From Diphasiastrum complanatum (taxonomy: Eukaryota; Streptophyta; Lycopodiopsida; Lycopodiales; Lycopodiaceae): a stretch of 62,473 nucleotides of DNA. Positions 32,400 to 43,713 of this stretch are shown piece by piece. The stretch's first letter is position 1, and the number at the start of each line of letters is the position of its first letter. The notes beneath the pieces are model-generated. The model saw only the letters and a program-made list of their open reading frames with translations, ran no database searches and was not told the DNA's origin. Location of the stretch: assembly GCA_029204225.1 (NCBI GenBank), contig MU833020.1, forward strand, positions 1-62,473. The letters run 5' to 3'. The translations under genes and the position numbers were made by a program.

Positions 32400-34973
32400 T
32401 CACCATATCCATGATAAGATCTCTTTGGTAGAGATCTCTTGCCAATGCCTTTGAAGAGTGCTCCACCAATATGCCACTATTATCATGGGCTTCCTCCATG
32501 CTTGATGATGATCTTTTCCTTGAAAGTTCCACTTGCATGATGGATGCACCATAAATAGAGAAATCTGAGGCTTGCAAGCCTCATAAGGATCATGGAGATC
32601 AAGATCATAAGATGTGAAACAATGATGATTATCAAGATTATGCTTTCTAGCTTGACTAGTCCACATACAATGAACTATATCCATGATGGATCTAATCTTG
32701 ATATCAAAGACTATCTTGATCTTTTTTAGGCTAGTTACTCTCTCAAGAATGTAAGTGTCCACTTTGGATGCTTCACTTAATCTCAAGAGGAGTTTACAAT
32801 TTGCCTCAAAACATGTGAAAACATGATTTTCAAAAAAGTGAGTACCAAGCTCAATCTTGTTCTTACTAGAACCAAGAGCATACTTTTGACAATACAATAT
32901 CTTGCTTTCAAAAAGTATTGGAAACAGATCCAAGTCAATAATGACAAGAAACATGTCCATACCATAAGCATCATACAAAACTAGTATAGCTTTTCTTGAA
33001 CTTTGAGATCCAAAAAATTTAATGAAGCAAGATAGCATTTCAAGCAAAGGAAGAGAAGCATATATGAATGTGTTGTAGTAGATACAACATGAAATATGCC
33101 CCTCTTTGCCATGTAAGACGAGCCATAAAGCCTCGGCCATGCATCTTGAAGATCTTCTTGAAATCATATGAAGAAGAAACTCCTCCTCACACATTGGCCC
33201 CATCATAACTTGAATACCTTCAAAAAGGATAACTTGTGATGCTTCTTGAGAAGCCTTGATCTCGTCCACTTCCAAGATTGAATCTTCATGCAATATGACA
33301 TCTCTATTCACCATCACATTTGAAATAGTGAGTGTAAAGACACTAAAGGCCTCCTTGATGGATGAGTATCCAATCATGATCCATGAGCTTGGATCATCCT
33401 TCCTTCTTGTTTCCAAGGGAATATATGCAAAGCAAGCACTACCAAGTTCACTAAGGTGATCAACCTTAGGCTTCATCTTGAATAAAACCTCATATGGTGC
33501 TATTCCTTCAAGAGCTCCAATACTCCTCAAAGCTTTGATCTTCAATGAGAATTTCTTCTCAACATATGCTTTGAATAATAAGGAATAATCATACACCATA
33601 ATACTTGAAGAGAGAAGATATGTGCATCTTGTGTAATCCTCTTCCTTTGAAATATTGGAAATATAAGAAACATCAAGAGAGTTTGCACTCTCACTTGGAT
33701 CAAATTTGTAGATGCCTTCAAATCTTGATCCATATACAAGGATCTCACCATCCTTCTTAATCACACAATTGTCAATATTGAAATTGACATCAAAGCCACT
33801 ATCAAGAAGTTGGCCAACACTTAAGATGTTCTTTGTAAGCTTTGGGACAAAAAGAACATTGTTGAGAAAGAGATATTTAGAAGATGCAAGCTTCAAGGGA
33901 ATAATCCCTACTCCTTCAATATTGTACTCATGCTTACTTGCAAAGTATATGGTCTTCTTGACTCCATCATAAGGCATAATAGATGAAAAAAAGTTCTTGG
34001 AGCCACACATATGTGAAGATGCTCCACTATCTATATACCATGAGTCATCCTTGTTGAAGGTGGAAGAGGAGAAGCTTGATGCCATAAGAGAGCCTTCTCC
34101 ATCACTTGCAATATAGTCTTCTTTCTCATTGATGATGTTGGCTTGATTGAGTTGATTCTTCTTCTTGAAGCAATTGGTGGCATAATGACTTTTCTTGCCA
34201 CAATAAAAGCACTGGATCATCTTCTTCTTGAGATTTGAATTAGAAGCATGAGAGGTATCCTCCTCCTCTCCATCTTGGTCTTTAGCTTTGTCATTAGAGA
34301 AGTGATGGTGTTGCTTCTTACTCCTCTCTTTGTCCTTGGCAAATAGAACTTTGCCATCATCATGATTGAGTGATAGCTTGTCCATCCTCAAGAGTTTGTA
34401 CTCTTGTCTTGATTCTTCAGAAATAAGCACACTTTGAAGGGCCTCCAAACTTGGTAGCTCCTCCTTAATAGCATAGGATTGGACAAGGTTGTCATATTCA
34501 TCTCTCAAGCCATTGAGAATGACTTGGACTACCTCACTTTGATTGATTGAGTCACCAATACATGCAAGCTCCCTATGAATATCCTTGACTCTCAAAACAT
34601 AATTAGATGCACTCTCATCACTCTTTTGACTACTTTGGAATATTTGATTTCCAAGAGTGAGGAGCCTAGAGGTATTCTTAGCCTCATAGATGGACTTGAG
34701 ACAATCCCAAGCTTCCTTGGATGTAGAACAATCACCAATCTCCCTCAATATCTCATTAGAGACATTCATCTTAATGCAATGGAGAGCCATCCTAGCTCTC
34801 TTCTTGTATTTTTGTACTTCTTGAAGGACTTGAGGCTCCTCCTCAATCCCAAGTACAATGTCCATCACATCTTGGAGTATCAAGATGGACTCCATCCTCA
34901 ACTTCCATATTGAATAATTGGAAGTAGACAATCTCTCACTTGGTTGCAACAAGTATGAACTCATTGAAGTCAT
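32400..34973 (-). CDS. copia-2 Gag-protease ORF with remodelled pol remainder
   Basis: An open 857-codon frame. Residues 1-250 are Gag (start TSMSSYLLQPSERL) with a good knuckle CFYCGKKSHYATNC in frame, then protease WYIDSGASSHMCG. After about residue 430 the integrase is internally deleted: zinc finger and acidic triad residues are missing, though AYVEKKFSLKIKALRS and APYEVLFKMKPKVDHL remain. The last 300 residues contain scattered pol scraps (FFENHVF, GSSKNKIELG) but no RT motifs. It can make Gag and protease only. That it stays open to the end is unexpected for simple decay. Confidence 0.8.
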   Translation of the reverse strand: MTSMSSYLLQPSERLSTSNYSIWKLRMESILILQDVMDIVLGIEEEPQVLQEVQKYKKRARMALHCIKMNVSNEILREIGDCSTSKEAWDCLKSIYEAKNTSRLLTLGNQIFQSSQKSDESASNYVLRVKDIHRELACIGDSINQSEVVQVILNGLRDEYDNLVQSYAIKEELPSLEALQSVLISEESRQEYKLLRMDKLSLNHDDGKVLFAKDKERSKKQHHHFSNDKAKDQDGEEEDTSHASNSNLKKKMIQCFYCGKKSHYATNCFKKKNQLNQANIINEKEDYIASDGEGSLMASSFSSSTFNKDDSWYIDSGASSHMCGSKNFFSSIMPYDGVKKTIYFASKHEYNIEGVGIIPLKLASSKYLFLNNVLFVPKLTKNILSVGQLLDSGFDVNFNIDNCVIKKDGEILVYGSRFEGIYKFDPSESANSLDVSYISNISKEEDYTRCTYLLSSSIMVYDYSLLFKAYVEKKFSLKIKALRSIGALEGIAPYEVLFKMKPKVDHLSELGSACFAYIPLETRRKDDPSSWIMIGYSSIKEAFSVFTLTISNVMVNRDVILHEDSILEVDEIKASQEASQVILFEGIQVMMGPMCEEEFLLHMISRRSSRCMAEALWLVLHGKEGHISCCIYYNTFIYASLPLLEMLSCFIKFFGSQSSRKAILVLYDAYGMDMFLVIIDLDLFPILFESKILYCQKYALGSSKNKIELGTHFFENHVFTCFEANCKLLLRLSEASKVDTYILERVTSLKKIKIVFDIKIRSIMDIVHCMWTSQARKHNLDNHHCFTSYDLDLHDPYEACKPQISLFMVHPSCKWNFQGKDHHQAWRKPMIIVAYWWSTLQRHWQEISTKEILSWIW

Positions 34974-35702
34974 GTAAAGTGGAGATAAATAAAAGTGATG
35001 AACAAAAAATGTTGCTTCTCTCTCACTATAGGATCCAATAATGGTGTGCTACCATCTCCTATGCAAGATCTTGCAACAAACTGTGAGATGATTCTCACTA
35101 GCTATCTCAATCTCTCCAAAACTAGATCTACTTCACATCAAATGATGGAGTATGGGCAAAGTTAGGATCAAACACTCTTAGCACGTGTGAAATACACTAA
35201 GAAACCAAATTTGACTAAAATACAATGATATTGCATGAAACAAAATGGCTAAGATCTTAAAACAGTGCCTAGATCACATATAGATAAGATTGGTAAGCAT
35301 TCAACTGTGATTTTGGATCAAACAAGCAATCTTTTGACCAAACCAAATGTGTCCACCCAGGTCTAGGTGCCCTACCTAACCCTCTTCAAAAGCTTATAAC
35401 TTTTGATTGGCTCAACCAAATGGAATGAAACTGATTGCATCAAAAACTAGACAAAAATAGCTTCAAAACAAGCTATCTAGCAAGATTTTTGGATCAAACA
35501 TGAAAGAGAACTCCCAAACTGAAATTGGATGTTCCTCACACGTGTCTACAGTACCAGGTCAGACCCAATCAATGTCCTTTTGATCTCTTTTGATCCAAAA
35601 TTGAACAAGATAGCTAGGAAAATGGGCCTTGACAATTTCTAGCTCAAGATTGATGAATAGTTTTCACTCAAATGGATCAAAATGCATGGTAACCTTAGGT
35701 AG

Positions 35703-35714
35703 GCTCTGATACCA
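35703..35714 (-). other. copia-2 primer-binding site
   Basis: GCTCTGATACCA on the plus strand, that is TGGTATCAGAGC on the element strand, directly after the 5' LTR end. Same site as copia-1. Confidence 0.9.
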
Positions 35715-36534
35715 TGTTGAATTTCGGACGTGTGGATTGTCCACTGCATGTACTTGTGATCTCCTAAGGTGTGTAGATGCACCAAGATCAAGACTAGATT
35801 GAGATTCAAGACCTATCTTTGATTCTATGGCAAAAACACACTACTACATGCATTCAATCACTTCCAACTCTCACTCACACGTGTGGGAAGTGTTCCAAAA
35901 GTATTCTAAGTAAAAACAAGCTGCTCTCCTCGGGTAGAGAGAGAAAAACCATCATGAGCTCTCGAGTAGAGAGAGAAAGCTAGAAATTCAATGACACTCA
36001 AAATCCACTCAATCTCAAAATCAATTAGATCCAAAAGGAGGAGTACAATGATACTAATAGATTCATGAGCTACCACTATGCTTAACTATGATTGGATCAC
36101 ATTTTGCCACCTCTTAATCCTATTGGACCATTGATCCATGCACCTCTAAATTCTATTGGACTATATTCAAGCACACCTCAATTTTCTATTGGACCTCTCA
36201 AGGTTCCACCTCTAAATCCTATTGGACCTCTTAAGCTTCATCAAACAAAAGCATGACACTTGTCTACACTCTAATTGGCACAAGTTTGGCTCTATTTTGG
36301 CTCAATATTGGCATTACAAGTGGAAATGGATAATTTGCCATCTATGCCAAATTTGACCCTATCAACATCCTACACCTAAATGCTTGACTATGAAATTCTA
36401 TGAGACCCCTATATCAAACATTTTGATCTACTTTACAATTCTCCACACGTGGGAACATCCTCCACACATGTGAGATTCACTTACAAACTTCTATCATAAA
36501 AAATACCAAGCTAGATTTTTGCCAATTTCTCACA
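35715..36534 (-). repeat. copia-2 5' LTR
   Basis: 820 bp, the pair of 31457-32276. One of its terminal G-box palindromes is degraded (CGGACGTGTG at about 35724), while the other LTR keeps CACACGTGTG. Confidence 0.94.
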
Positions 36535-37000
36535 CCTATCACATGCAAACCAAAAGGACACCTGTGGAGCATGAACCACCCAACCAATATGGACAGGCTA
36601 GTCAATAGCCTAAGCCATAGTGAAGAACACAAGAGAGGAGAGGGGAAACTGATTCAAGAAACTGAATTCACAATGGGGTTTATGGGCAAGTTTTCATAGG
36701 ATATATTTCTCCAAGAGAGAGAGAATATTCCTTAGGATCCCCATGTAACCTGTATTGAGATATTGACCTCCTATTCTTGCATTAAGGCAGTCATTCACCA
36801 TGCATGTGATCCTATGTCCAATTATAGGTCTGGGCCCTCATATGATTATTGATTACTTGATATGACCACGTCCGAAATGACGTAGCATAACTAACAACCA
36901 CATACAACTTGAGTGACCGGCTATCCACGTCATGAATTATTCTGATGCTCCTGTACAAGACATGGACATAACATTCTTCCCCCTTGAACCACTTCTATCT

Positions 37001-37334
37001 CTAGAAGTGAAACCTAGGGAAATTCTTCTTTATGCTTTTGATCGGCTCCCACCAATCATCATCCTTAGTCCATCCCTTCCACCTGATCAAGCACTCAGAG
37101 AGAACAATTTTTCAATTGTTTATCTCTGGTTCTGAGTACTTTTTTAGGTTCCAAAGGAACACTAAGCAATAAGACATCCAAATGGGTAAGATCTTCCTCT
37201 GAACCAACTATGTCACCTTCATGTAAACTTACTTTTAGGCGGCTTACATGAAACACATGGTGAGCTATAGTCTTGTTTTGAAGACATAGTTCGTCAACTA
37301 AAGAACCAATTTTCTTTATAATCTGAAACGGTTC
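37001..37334 (-). pseudogene. chromovirus integrase C-terminus and chromodomain
   Basis: Reads EPFQIIKKIGSL, IAHHVFHVSRLK and EEDLTHL, the usual integrase tail, then in a shifted frame a 32-codon chromodomain (37096-37001) with CLIRWKGWTKDDDWWEPI ending at TAG. A chromodomain targets integration to marked chromatin. It is followed on the minus strand by a purine tract and the LTR that holds copia-2. The rest of pol is missing. Confidence 0.85.
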
Positions 37335-37349
37335 ACAATTTCTATATGT

Positions 37350-37790
37350 TTGCTCTTTCTATGAAAAAATACATTTTCGCAGATGAAAATATCCAGTCCA
37401 TGCACAAATAGACTATCAGTGTGAATCAAATGTGAACTAGCCTTAAAGATTTTTTATGGTTGATTTGAAATCCCAATTTCGGTTCCCACTAAAGAAACTC
37501 ACTTTTTATATGAATATATAATACCAAGGTATGTTGCAAAGACGTTCTTGGAAATCAGAGAAAAATCGTGAGTCACCTAGGCATTTACAACATCTAATTT
37601 CAGAGAGTTCAAAGCAAGAAATTGAGGTAAAAAATGTCTAGAACTTGCAAGTTGAGGAGAAACAAATACTAGTCAAGAAAAAATCTGCAACAATGACATA
37701 AAACATTAGGAAGATAAAGGGATGGGGAATGGATTGTGGGCCAAAATTGAGAGCCATGTCTATTTAGCCCAGTATTGCTGAAAAACAAAG
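37350..37790 (-). repeat. dispersed repeat R1, copy 2
   Basis: Inverted relative to 28745-29275 and 58290-58787. It joins directly to the chromovirus integrase tail. Confidence 0.8.
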
Positions 37791-38221
37791 GCATTGACAC
37801 AAATTTCTTGAATGAAAAACATGAGTATCAAAGGCTGCTGGATTTATGGGATAAAGCCATGTTCCTGCAATAAAGCCATGAGTTTTTGTTCACACATACC
37901 CTTATAATTTTAGAAAGTGACTTTAAACTTATATTCTAAGGAATAGTATGAGTATGTCCTTTTATAAATCATACATATGCAAAAAATCGATTCCATTCAG
38001 CTATCTAAAGCCTTGCGCATGCGACCATATATATAAGATCTTTTTAGGTATATACATATATATATGAAAGCGCCCCGCAAAAGCAGTCGGTCCCAACTTT
38101 TCAGATATGTACACACATATACGGATTACGCAACTCTGAAACTCAGATGAGGTAATTCTATGCAAACGAGCTTAGGATGTTGCTAGCTAGATTTACCATT
38201 CCTCCAGTTACGGCTTCACGT

Positions 38222-39203
38222 TTAGATAAGCCGTATACTATACATGTACTCGTTTGCATAAACAATACGAATAATTCGAAATCGTCGAAGAGGTTTACCA
38301 TCTAAGACGAGGCAATCGTCGGTACTGCAGCGACGGAAAATTTTGGGATCCACCAGCTTGTATGATGCGAATTGGCCGCAATAAACATGAACATTATACG
38401 GCCGCATAGTCTTCTTTGAGCGGCAAGTATTCACTATCTCCAGTGCAAATTCAGGGATCCCATCTGCACTAAAGCCTAAATAGTGCTAAGAGATTCTAAT
38501 ATCTTTTCCCCAACATACGTAGTGACCTGTAGGTTGCAGTAAAGAGGAGCTTATACTCAAACGCATGGATTAGAGCTCACTCTCAAAATATATCACTATA
38601 TCGGGAATATCAAGCACCCACGTGATATGCTTTGCGACTGTTGAATTTATGTGAGGTTTGGATCGAATAAGGCGGTTCCCTGATGTGTGACGCGCCGAGT
38701 GACTTGCATCTTTGCTGTGTATCGCGTCGTCAGAAGTTGAGTTGAAGATGTTTCCTATCGGAGCTTGCCTATTCATACCTGCAAAACCCTGTTCGGAAAT
38801 GACAGATAGGGGTACCAATATGATGATGACAGCAACAAATTTATCAACTACGTCACGTTGGCATTATCAATGAAAGCAGACACAAAAATTATTCCCATGT
38901 CCAACTGCACAGCAGGCATGTTAATGAGCTCCAACTATTACAACAGCAAAATCTGTATATCACGCCGAAGCTAAATTCAAAGTCGGAAACAATACACAAC
39001 TTAAAAAATTTCCATATGAACAGCTCAGAGGAATCGTGAAACAAATACCAACAACAAGCATGACCACGTAGATTTTAATATATAAATAGCGAAAAGCGCA
39101 TACCAGGCATAGTATCAACGGCTGGAGAGGCAGTATTAGACAAGCACAGAAAGATGACGGGAACAGCAGCACACGCTGCTAAATGCATACCCGAGTTCCG
39201 CAT
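38222..39203 (-). pseudogene. TPD1-like (TAPETUM DETERMINANT 1 family) secreted-peptide gene
   Basis: Three exons are readable. Exon 1, 39203-39104, starts at ATG and encodes a signal peptide (MHLAACAAVPVIFLCLS). Its donor GTATGC joins in phase to exon 2 (upper boundary 38778, acceptor TTTTGCAG) as Pro-Gly-Met. Exon 3, about 38540-38222, has the TPD1 family domain: CWGKDIRIS, DGIPEFALEIVNTC, CGQFAS, PKIFRRCSTDDCLVLDGKPL, YANEYMYS. Known members are secreted ligands acting with the EMS1 receptor kinase in anther development. Codon 38488-38486 is TAG where the family has Gln, so this copy is probably a recent pseudogene. The exon 2 donor near 38618 is uncertain. Confidence 0.75.
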
Positions 39204-39499
39204 GTTATAAGCAAGATCGATGGATTCGGTGATCGACTGTGACAGCACAGATGCAACTCTACTATCATGCAAAGAGAGGATTAGAGTATGTAAGAACAAG
39301 CTCACGAGCGTTGTCAACTATCAGGAAGGACTGAGTGTAAAGGCCAAAGAACGAAGGCGGCTTCAGCTGCTGCTGCTTAAAAAGAAAAGAGTGAGGGAAG
39401 GCCACGCCAATTAGATAATGTTTAATAATGAATGCCACTCTAAAAGCATCGCCATATGCGCCATACGTCATCTTCTTCAGCTTATCACAAGGTTGATCT

Positions 39500-40140
39500 A
39501 AGCCACGTGGTAGGCACTTTAACCCAAGCAAATTCAATGTATAAATTGTTAACAAAAATAATATCTACAGCAGAAGACTAATGCATGCTATGAATTAATG
39601 CATTCCACATTAAGCAAGAACGAGTGATCTTCAGACACCAAAGCCTTCACGGCAGCCGTGGTGTATCAATCACAACGGAAACAATTTTATGAATTGGAAA
39701 TTTTATTGCCATCATAAACGTACTTGTCTTTGCTCATGAATCACATCCTCAAAGGTAGAAAATGGTCACTCTATGAGATGTCATATGTTTGGGTGGATGC
39801 AAAGTCTATCAACTAACCATCATGTTTCTAATCCAAAGAAGCTAGAAAAAGTTCACTGTGTTGTTTATACCGTCACACTTATTCTCTTAGCAAAGTTGTC
39901 GATCTCCTTATCCTAAAGCTTGCCGTTCTTAATATCAAAGTTTTGTTTGTAGTAAAATTTGTCCTAATGGCATTCCTTGCCACAATAGTTTTATGCACCA
40001 TGCTTCTTGCCTTTGCTTCCATCAGTTTAAATTGTGAAATCAACATCGTGACATGCACTATAAGAGAAATTCATCTTTTTTTTTAAATTTCTTATAGTCT
40101 TTAGCAAGAAATGCATGACTTGATGGCTCCTAAAACAAAA
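39500..40140 (-). pseudogene. LTR-like fragment and copia gag knuckle relic
   Basis: 39500-39645 is the inverted copy of 29590-29725. At about 40040-39890 a minus-strand frame reads HGA.NYCGKECHWDKFYYKQ, a damaged CCHC knuckle of a copia Gag different from copia-1. No longer ORF connects them. Confidence 0.5.
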
Positions 40141-42378
40141 GATTATCTCTCTTGACTTTTTCTTTGATCTAGACATCCAGAGATATTCTCCAAGCTTTAT
40201 AGTGTTTCCAGGACAAAAAATTATGCTTATAACAACTTGTTAATAGTCTCTAGTCGTGGTAAGGTAAATCAAGCTCCCTACTAACTACCTATACAGTGTA
40301 GCATCAAATGGCTGTGACTCATCAAGCTTAGAAAGCTTTTTACCTAGTTCAATGGGAGTATTCACTGGTTTGCAATCTTGCAACCGAAACCTGTGCAACA
40401 ACTCTTTGATATACTTCACCTGTGTTCAACCCACTTTGTGTCCTTTTTGCCACACCTCTACTCCAAGGCAATAATGCATCAAGCTGAGATCTGTCATCTC
40501 GAATTGTTGTTCCATGAGATCTTTCTTGATCATATCTATCATCTCTTGATTATTTCCCGTAATAATCAAGTCATCAACAAAAAGAGCAATCAAAGCAACC
40601 ATACCATCAAAGCATAAGACATATAGATTTGGATCAGAATGTGTTCTCACCATCCCCTTTGAACGAAAGTAGGCATCAATCCTGCTATACCATGCACGTG
40701 CTGCCTGTTTAAGACCATAAAGCGCTTTCTTCAAGCGACATACTTTATTTTCCTGTCCCTTCGTTACAAAGCCTTCAGTTGATCCATGAACACCTCTTCT
40801 TCTAACTCACCATTTAGAAAAGCAGATTTCACATCCATTTGATGCAAAATGTGAAGCTAAAGCAGCAAGTAGACGTAGGGTATTCCACTTATGTACCGGC
40901 ACAAAGGTCTCCTCACAGTCAATGCCTTGACTTTGTGCATACCCTTTGATCACCAATCTTGCCTTGTGCTTTGCTATACTACCATCTGCATGATACTTAG
41001 TCCTATATACCCATTTGCATCCAATGGGTTTTTTCCCAACTGGTGGTTCTACCAAATCCCATGTGCTACGCTTAGCAATTGACTCCATCTCCTCTCCTAT
41101 GGCCTTGACCAGAATGTCATCATCCTTCGCTTCACCATAAGTCGAAGGTTCTTTGCTTTGAATAATGCTAGATAAGAGAGCATAATTTGCTTCATACCTT
41201 TCAGGTTATGTCTTCTCTCTTGTTGATCTTCGTAGCTCTCCCTGGCTAGATGATCCTAGAAAGTCATCCATATCGTGGCTCTCCAACAATCTCTCAAACC
41301 ACTTAGGGAGCTTCTTGTCAGGTGATCGGCTTCCTAGTGAAAATGTATCCCATGGTACATCCTTCTCCTTGGATTTATCGCCTGCAACTTCAATCCTTCT
41401 TGCACCAAAAGGTTTATCTCTACCTCTCCAACCTGTTTCTTGGGGTTGAGTAGTAGTATCTTGAGATGTATCATCTTTTTCATCACTTGGAAGGTCAATG
41501 AATGGATCATCATCAGGAGGTATCCTCACTATACCATCTTTCCCACTGGATGTATCTATCATCTCAGCATCCTCGTCTTCATACATCTTGGATTCATCAA
41601 AGATAACATCACGGCTTACATGGATTTTGTTTTCCACTAGATCAAAACATCTATACCCCTTCACACGATCATCATATCCTAGGAATATACACTTGATAGC
41701 TTTTACATCAAGTTTACGTCTCTCTTCCTTAGGAATGTGTACAAAGGCCTTACATCCAAAGATTCGCAAGTGGTTCACCTTTGGCTTCTTCTTCGTGAAT
41801 GCTTCCTCAGGTGTTATCTTTGGTGTGGCAATGGTAAGACTTCTATTTTGAAGATAGAATGTCGTACTGCATGATTCTGACCAAAAATCTTTTGGTAGTT
41901 TCATCTCAGCTAGCATAGATCTGGCACTTTCCACAATCGTACAATTCTTGCGCTCAGCTACACCATTGAAATAAGGAGTACGAGCTTGCGTAAATTGTCT
42001 TTTAATCCCACATTGATCACAAAGATCATTGAAGTCATTAGACTTGTACTCCCCTCCACTATCTGTTCTTAGGACTTTGATTTTCCTACCTATCTGATTT
42101 TCAACCAATGCTTTGAAGCTCTTCAAGTTGTCAAATGCATCTGATTTCTTCATCAAGAAGTAGATCCACGTCTTACGTGACATATCATCAATAAAGGTCA
42201 TGAAATAGAAGACTATACCTAAGAACATTGTCCTCATAGGCCCGCATAAATCTATGTGAATTAAATCTAGGATGTTCTTTGCTCTTGCAACACCACCTTT
42301 ATTGAACTTCTCTCGATGCTGCTTCCCATATACACAAGATTCGCACATCGATTTCAAGTGATCTTCTATGGTAGGCAC
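40140..42378 (-). pseudogene. copia-3 integrase, RT and start of RNase H
   Basis: A copia pol in several frames. 42378-41206: CESCVYGKQ (second half of the integrase zinc finger), Asp in HIDLCGP, Asp in RTDSGGEY, Glu in GVAERKN, all present. 41088-40807: RT start WVYRTKYHADGSIAKHKARLV. 40734-40426: ALYGLKQAARAWY and FVDDLII. The tail to 40140 keeps CKPVNTP and LVGSLIYLT. Gag, protease and the first half of the zinc finger are deleted, so it is dead and incomplete. Confidence 0.88.
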
Positions 42379-42414
42379 AGCGGCTGCCCACAGCCTTTTC
42401 TAAGCTCAGTCAGC

Positions 42415-42801
42415 CTACTGTGGCGCCCTGCTGCATGGATTTATAGCTCCCAAAAACGTTTTGTACAGAGAGACATTAGTGGTTTTGCCTCCAAAAAACC
42501 CTGACTCACAAACTCTCCATAACAAGAGAGACAATGTCTCCTCCTGTAGCTCGTGGCTATCTATGGCCACTTGGGAGTTGCCCTGCCCTACCAAAATGTC
42601 TACCTCCAGCTTCTTACAGATTCTGAACAGCCTCCTACAGAGAAAGCCTTCCATTTTTTTGCCAAAAAAACCATAGTTGGCATTTTCCCATAGCTTTTGA
42701 GAAAGGTACAATTGCTCATAGTCTGCTCCATGTCTGACCTTGATCACTTGGACTCTTCCATACTGTGCTAGGTAGCACTTTACAGTGTTCAATTTCGTCA
42801 A
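42415..42801 (-). CDS. unrecognised ORF between copia-3 LTR and integrase
   Basis: 128 codons open where gag should be. It is not similar to Gag as far as I can see and has no zinc knuckle. It could be an untranslated leader that happens to be open, exposed next to integrase by the deletion of gag and protease. Confidence 0.3.
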   Translation of the reverse strand: MTKLNTVKCYLAQYGRVQVIKVRHGADYEQLYLSQKLWENANYGFFGKKMEGFLCRRLFRICKKLEVDILVGQGNSQVAIDSHELQEETLSLLLWRVCESGFFGGKTTNVSLYKTFLGAINPCSRAPQ

Positions 42802-42925
42802 GTACAGAGAAAGATCCGTGACTTTACGTTTTTCAACCCACCATAAACCTCGAACTCTTAGAAGACTATTCTCCCGAAGCTCTCTTCAACGACGACGTTG
42901 TACTATGTACACTCCCTGTACGGCT

Positions 42926-43208
42926 CTAATACCAACTTAGAATTTGCTTTGCAAAGGAACACAGATCATGCTACGCAGTAACACAGACAGAAAACACTCT
43001 CTATAGCAAGCTCACATAGCAACTGTATTTCACAAAATGAAATTACACTGTACATATAGTTGTTCACTCAGGCAACCTGTGCATGACCCAGGTTGCCGTT
43101 GGCGGGACGCGTGTCTCATCAACTTGCCTCGTGGCGAGGCCAACTGATCCTTATCAACTGATAGGACCCACAGTACAGTAGCACAATGATTCTACTTTAA
43201 TTCTAACT
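42926..43208 (-). repeat. copia-3 5' LTR and primer-binding site
   Basis: LTR 42941-43208 (about 268 bp) bounded by TTAGAATT and AATTCTAA inverted ends; the standard TG/CA is damaged. Next to it GCTCTAATACCA on the plus strand gives the primer site TGGTATTAGAGC. An inverted copy of this LTR is at 44384-44658. Confidence 0.8.
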
Positions 43209-43652
43209 AGAATTCCTTTTGCTTCGTCTTTATTGAACTATTCAAACATTTTGAATTTTTTAAATTCTCGCATCTAGATGAATAAGAAATTATAACCAGA
43301 AAGATAATTGTTATTGTTTACTTTGTAGTTTCTAGTTGTTGCTAAAATTAAAGGGGTAACTACATATAAGCATCAGTCAATTTGATTTCAAGCATTTTCA
43401 ATCACCTAATATGATGCTTTAAGAACCACAAAGTGGATTTTTCAATTTGTATTGGAAGTTCCAAGGTTTGAATACATATTAGGTATATTCTATAATATTG
43501 AACCTTAATTTAGATCTAAATGTCTATGAAGCTGGCCTTCATTTCTAGTTGAGTTGAAGGTTTTAGATGATGAATCCAAGATTACAACATTAGAAGTCTC
43601 TAAAAATAGTCATGAATTAATTTTGAAGTACTAAAGCCTATGCATTATGCTA

Positions 43653-43713
<61 letters not shown>

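Larger units (their letters stand above)
31457..36534 (-). mobile_element. copia-2: non-autonomous relative of copia-1
   Basis: 5078 bp with two 820-bp LTRs (31457-32276 and 35715-36534), initiator-Met primer site complement at 35703-35714, and a 5-bp duplication CCTAT. Gag and LTR ends are clearly of the copia-1 family. About ten LTR differences were spotted by eye, so the insertion is young. Integrase, RT and RNase H are gutted, so the enzymes must have come from another element. Copia-1-like elements are the natural candidates. Confidence 0.93.
31318..36973 (-). repeat. chromovirus LTR interrupted by copia-2
   Basis: LTR pieces 36973-36535 and 31456-31318 flank copia-2. The LTR starts TGTTATG after a CAAGGGGG-type polypurine tract on the minus strand. 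An uninterrupted copy at 59147-59718 has a single CCTAT (as ATAGG, 59598-59602) where copia-2 sits here. Confidence 0.85.

Noticed and set aside
36932-37135. 67-residue plus-strand ORF
   Set aside because: Antisense to the chromodomain at 37001-37096.
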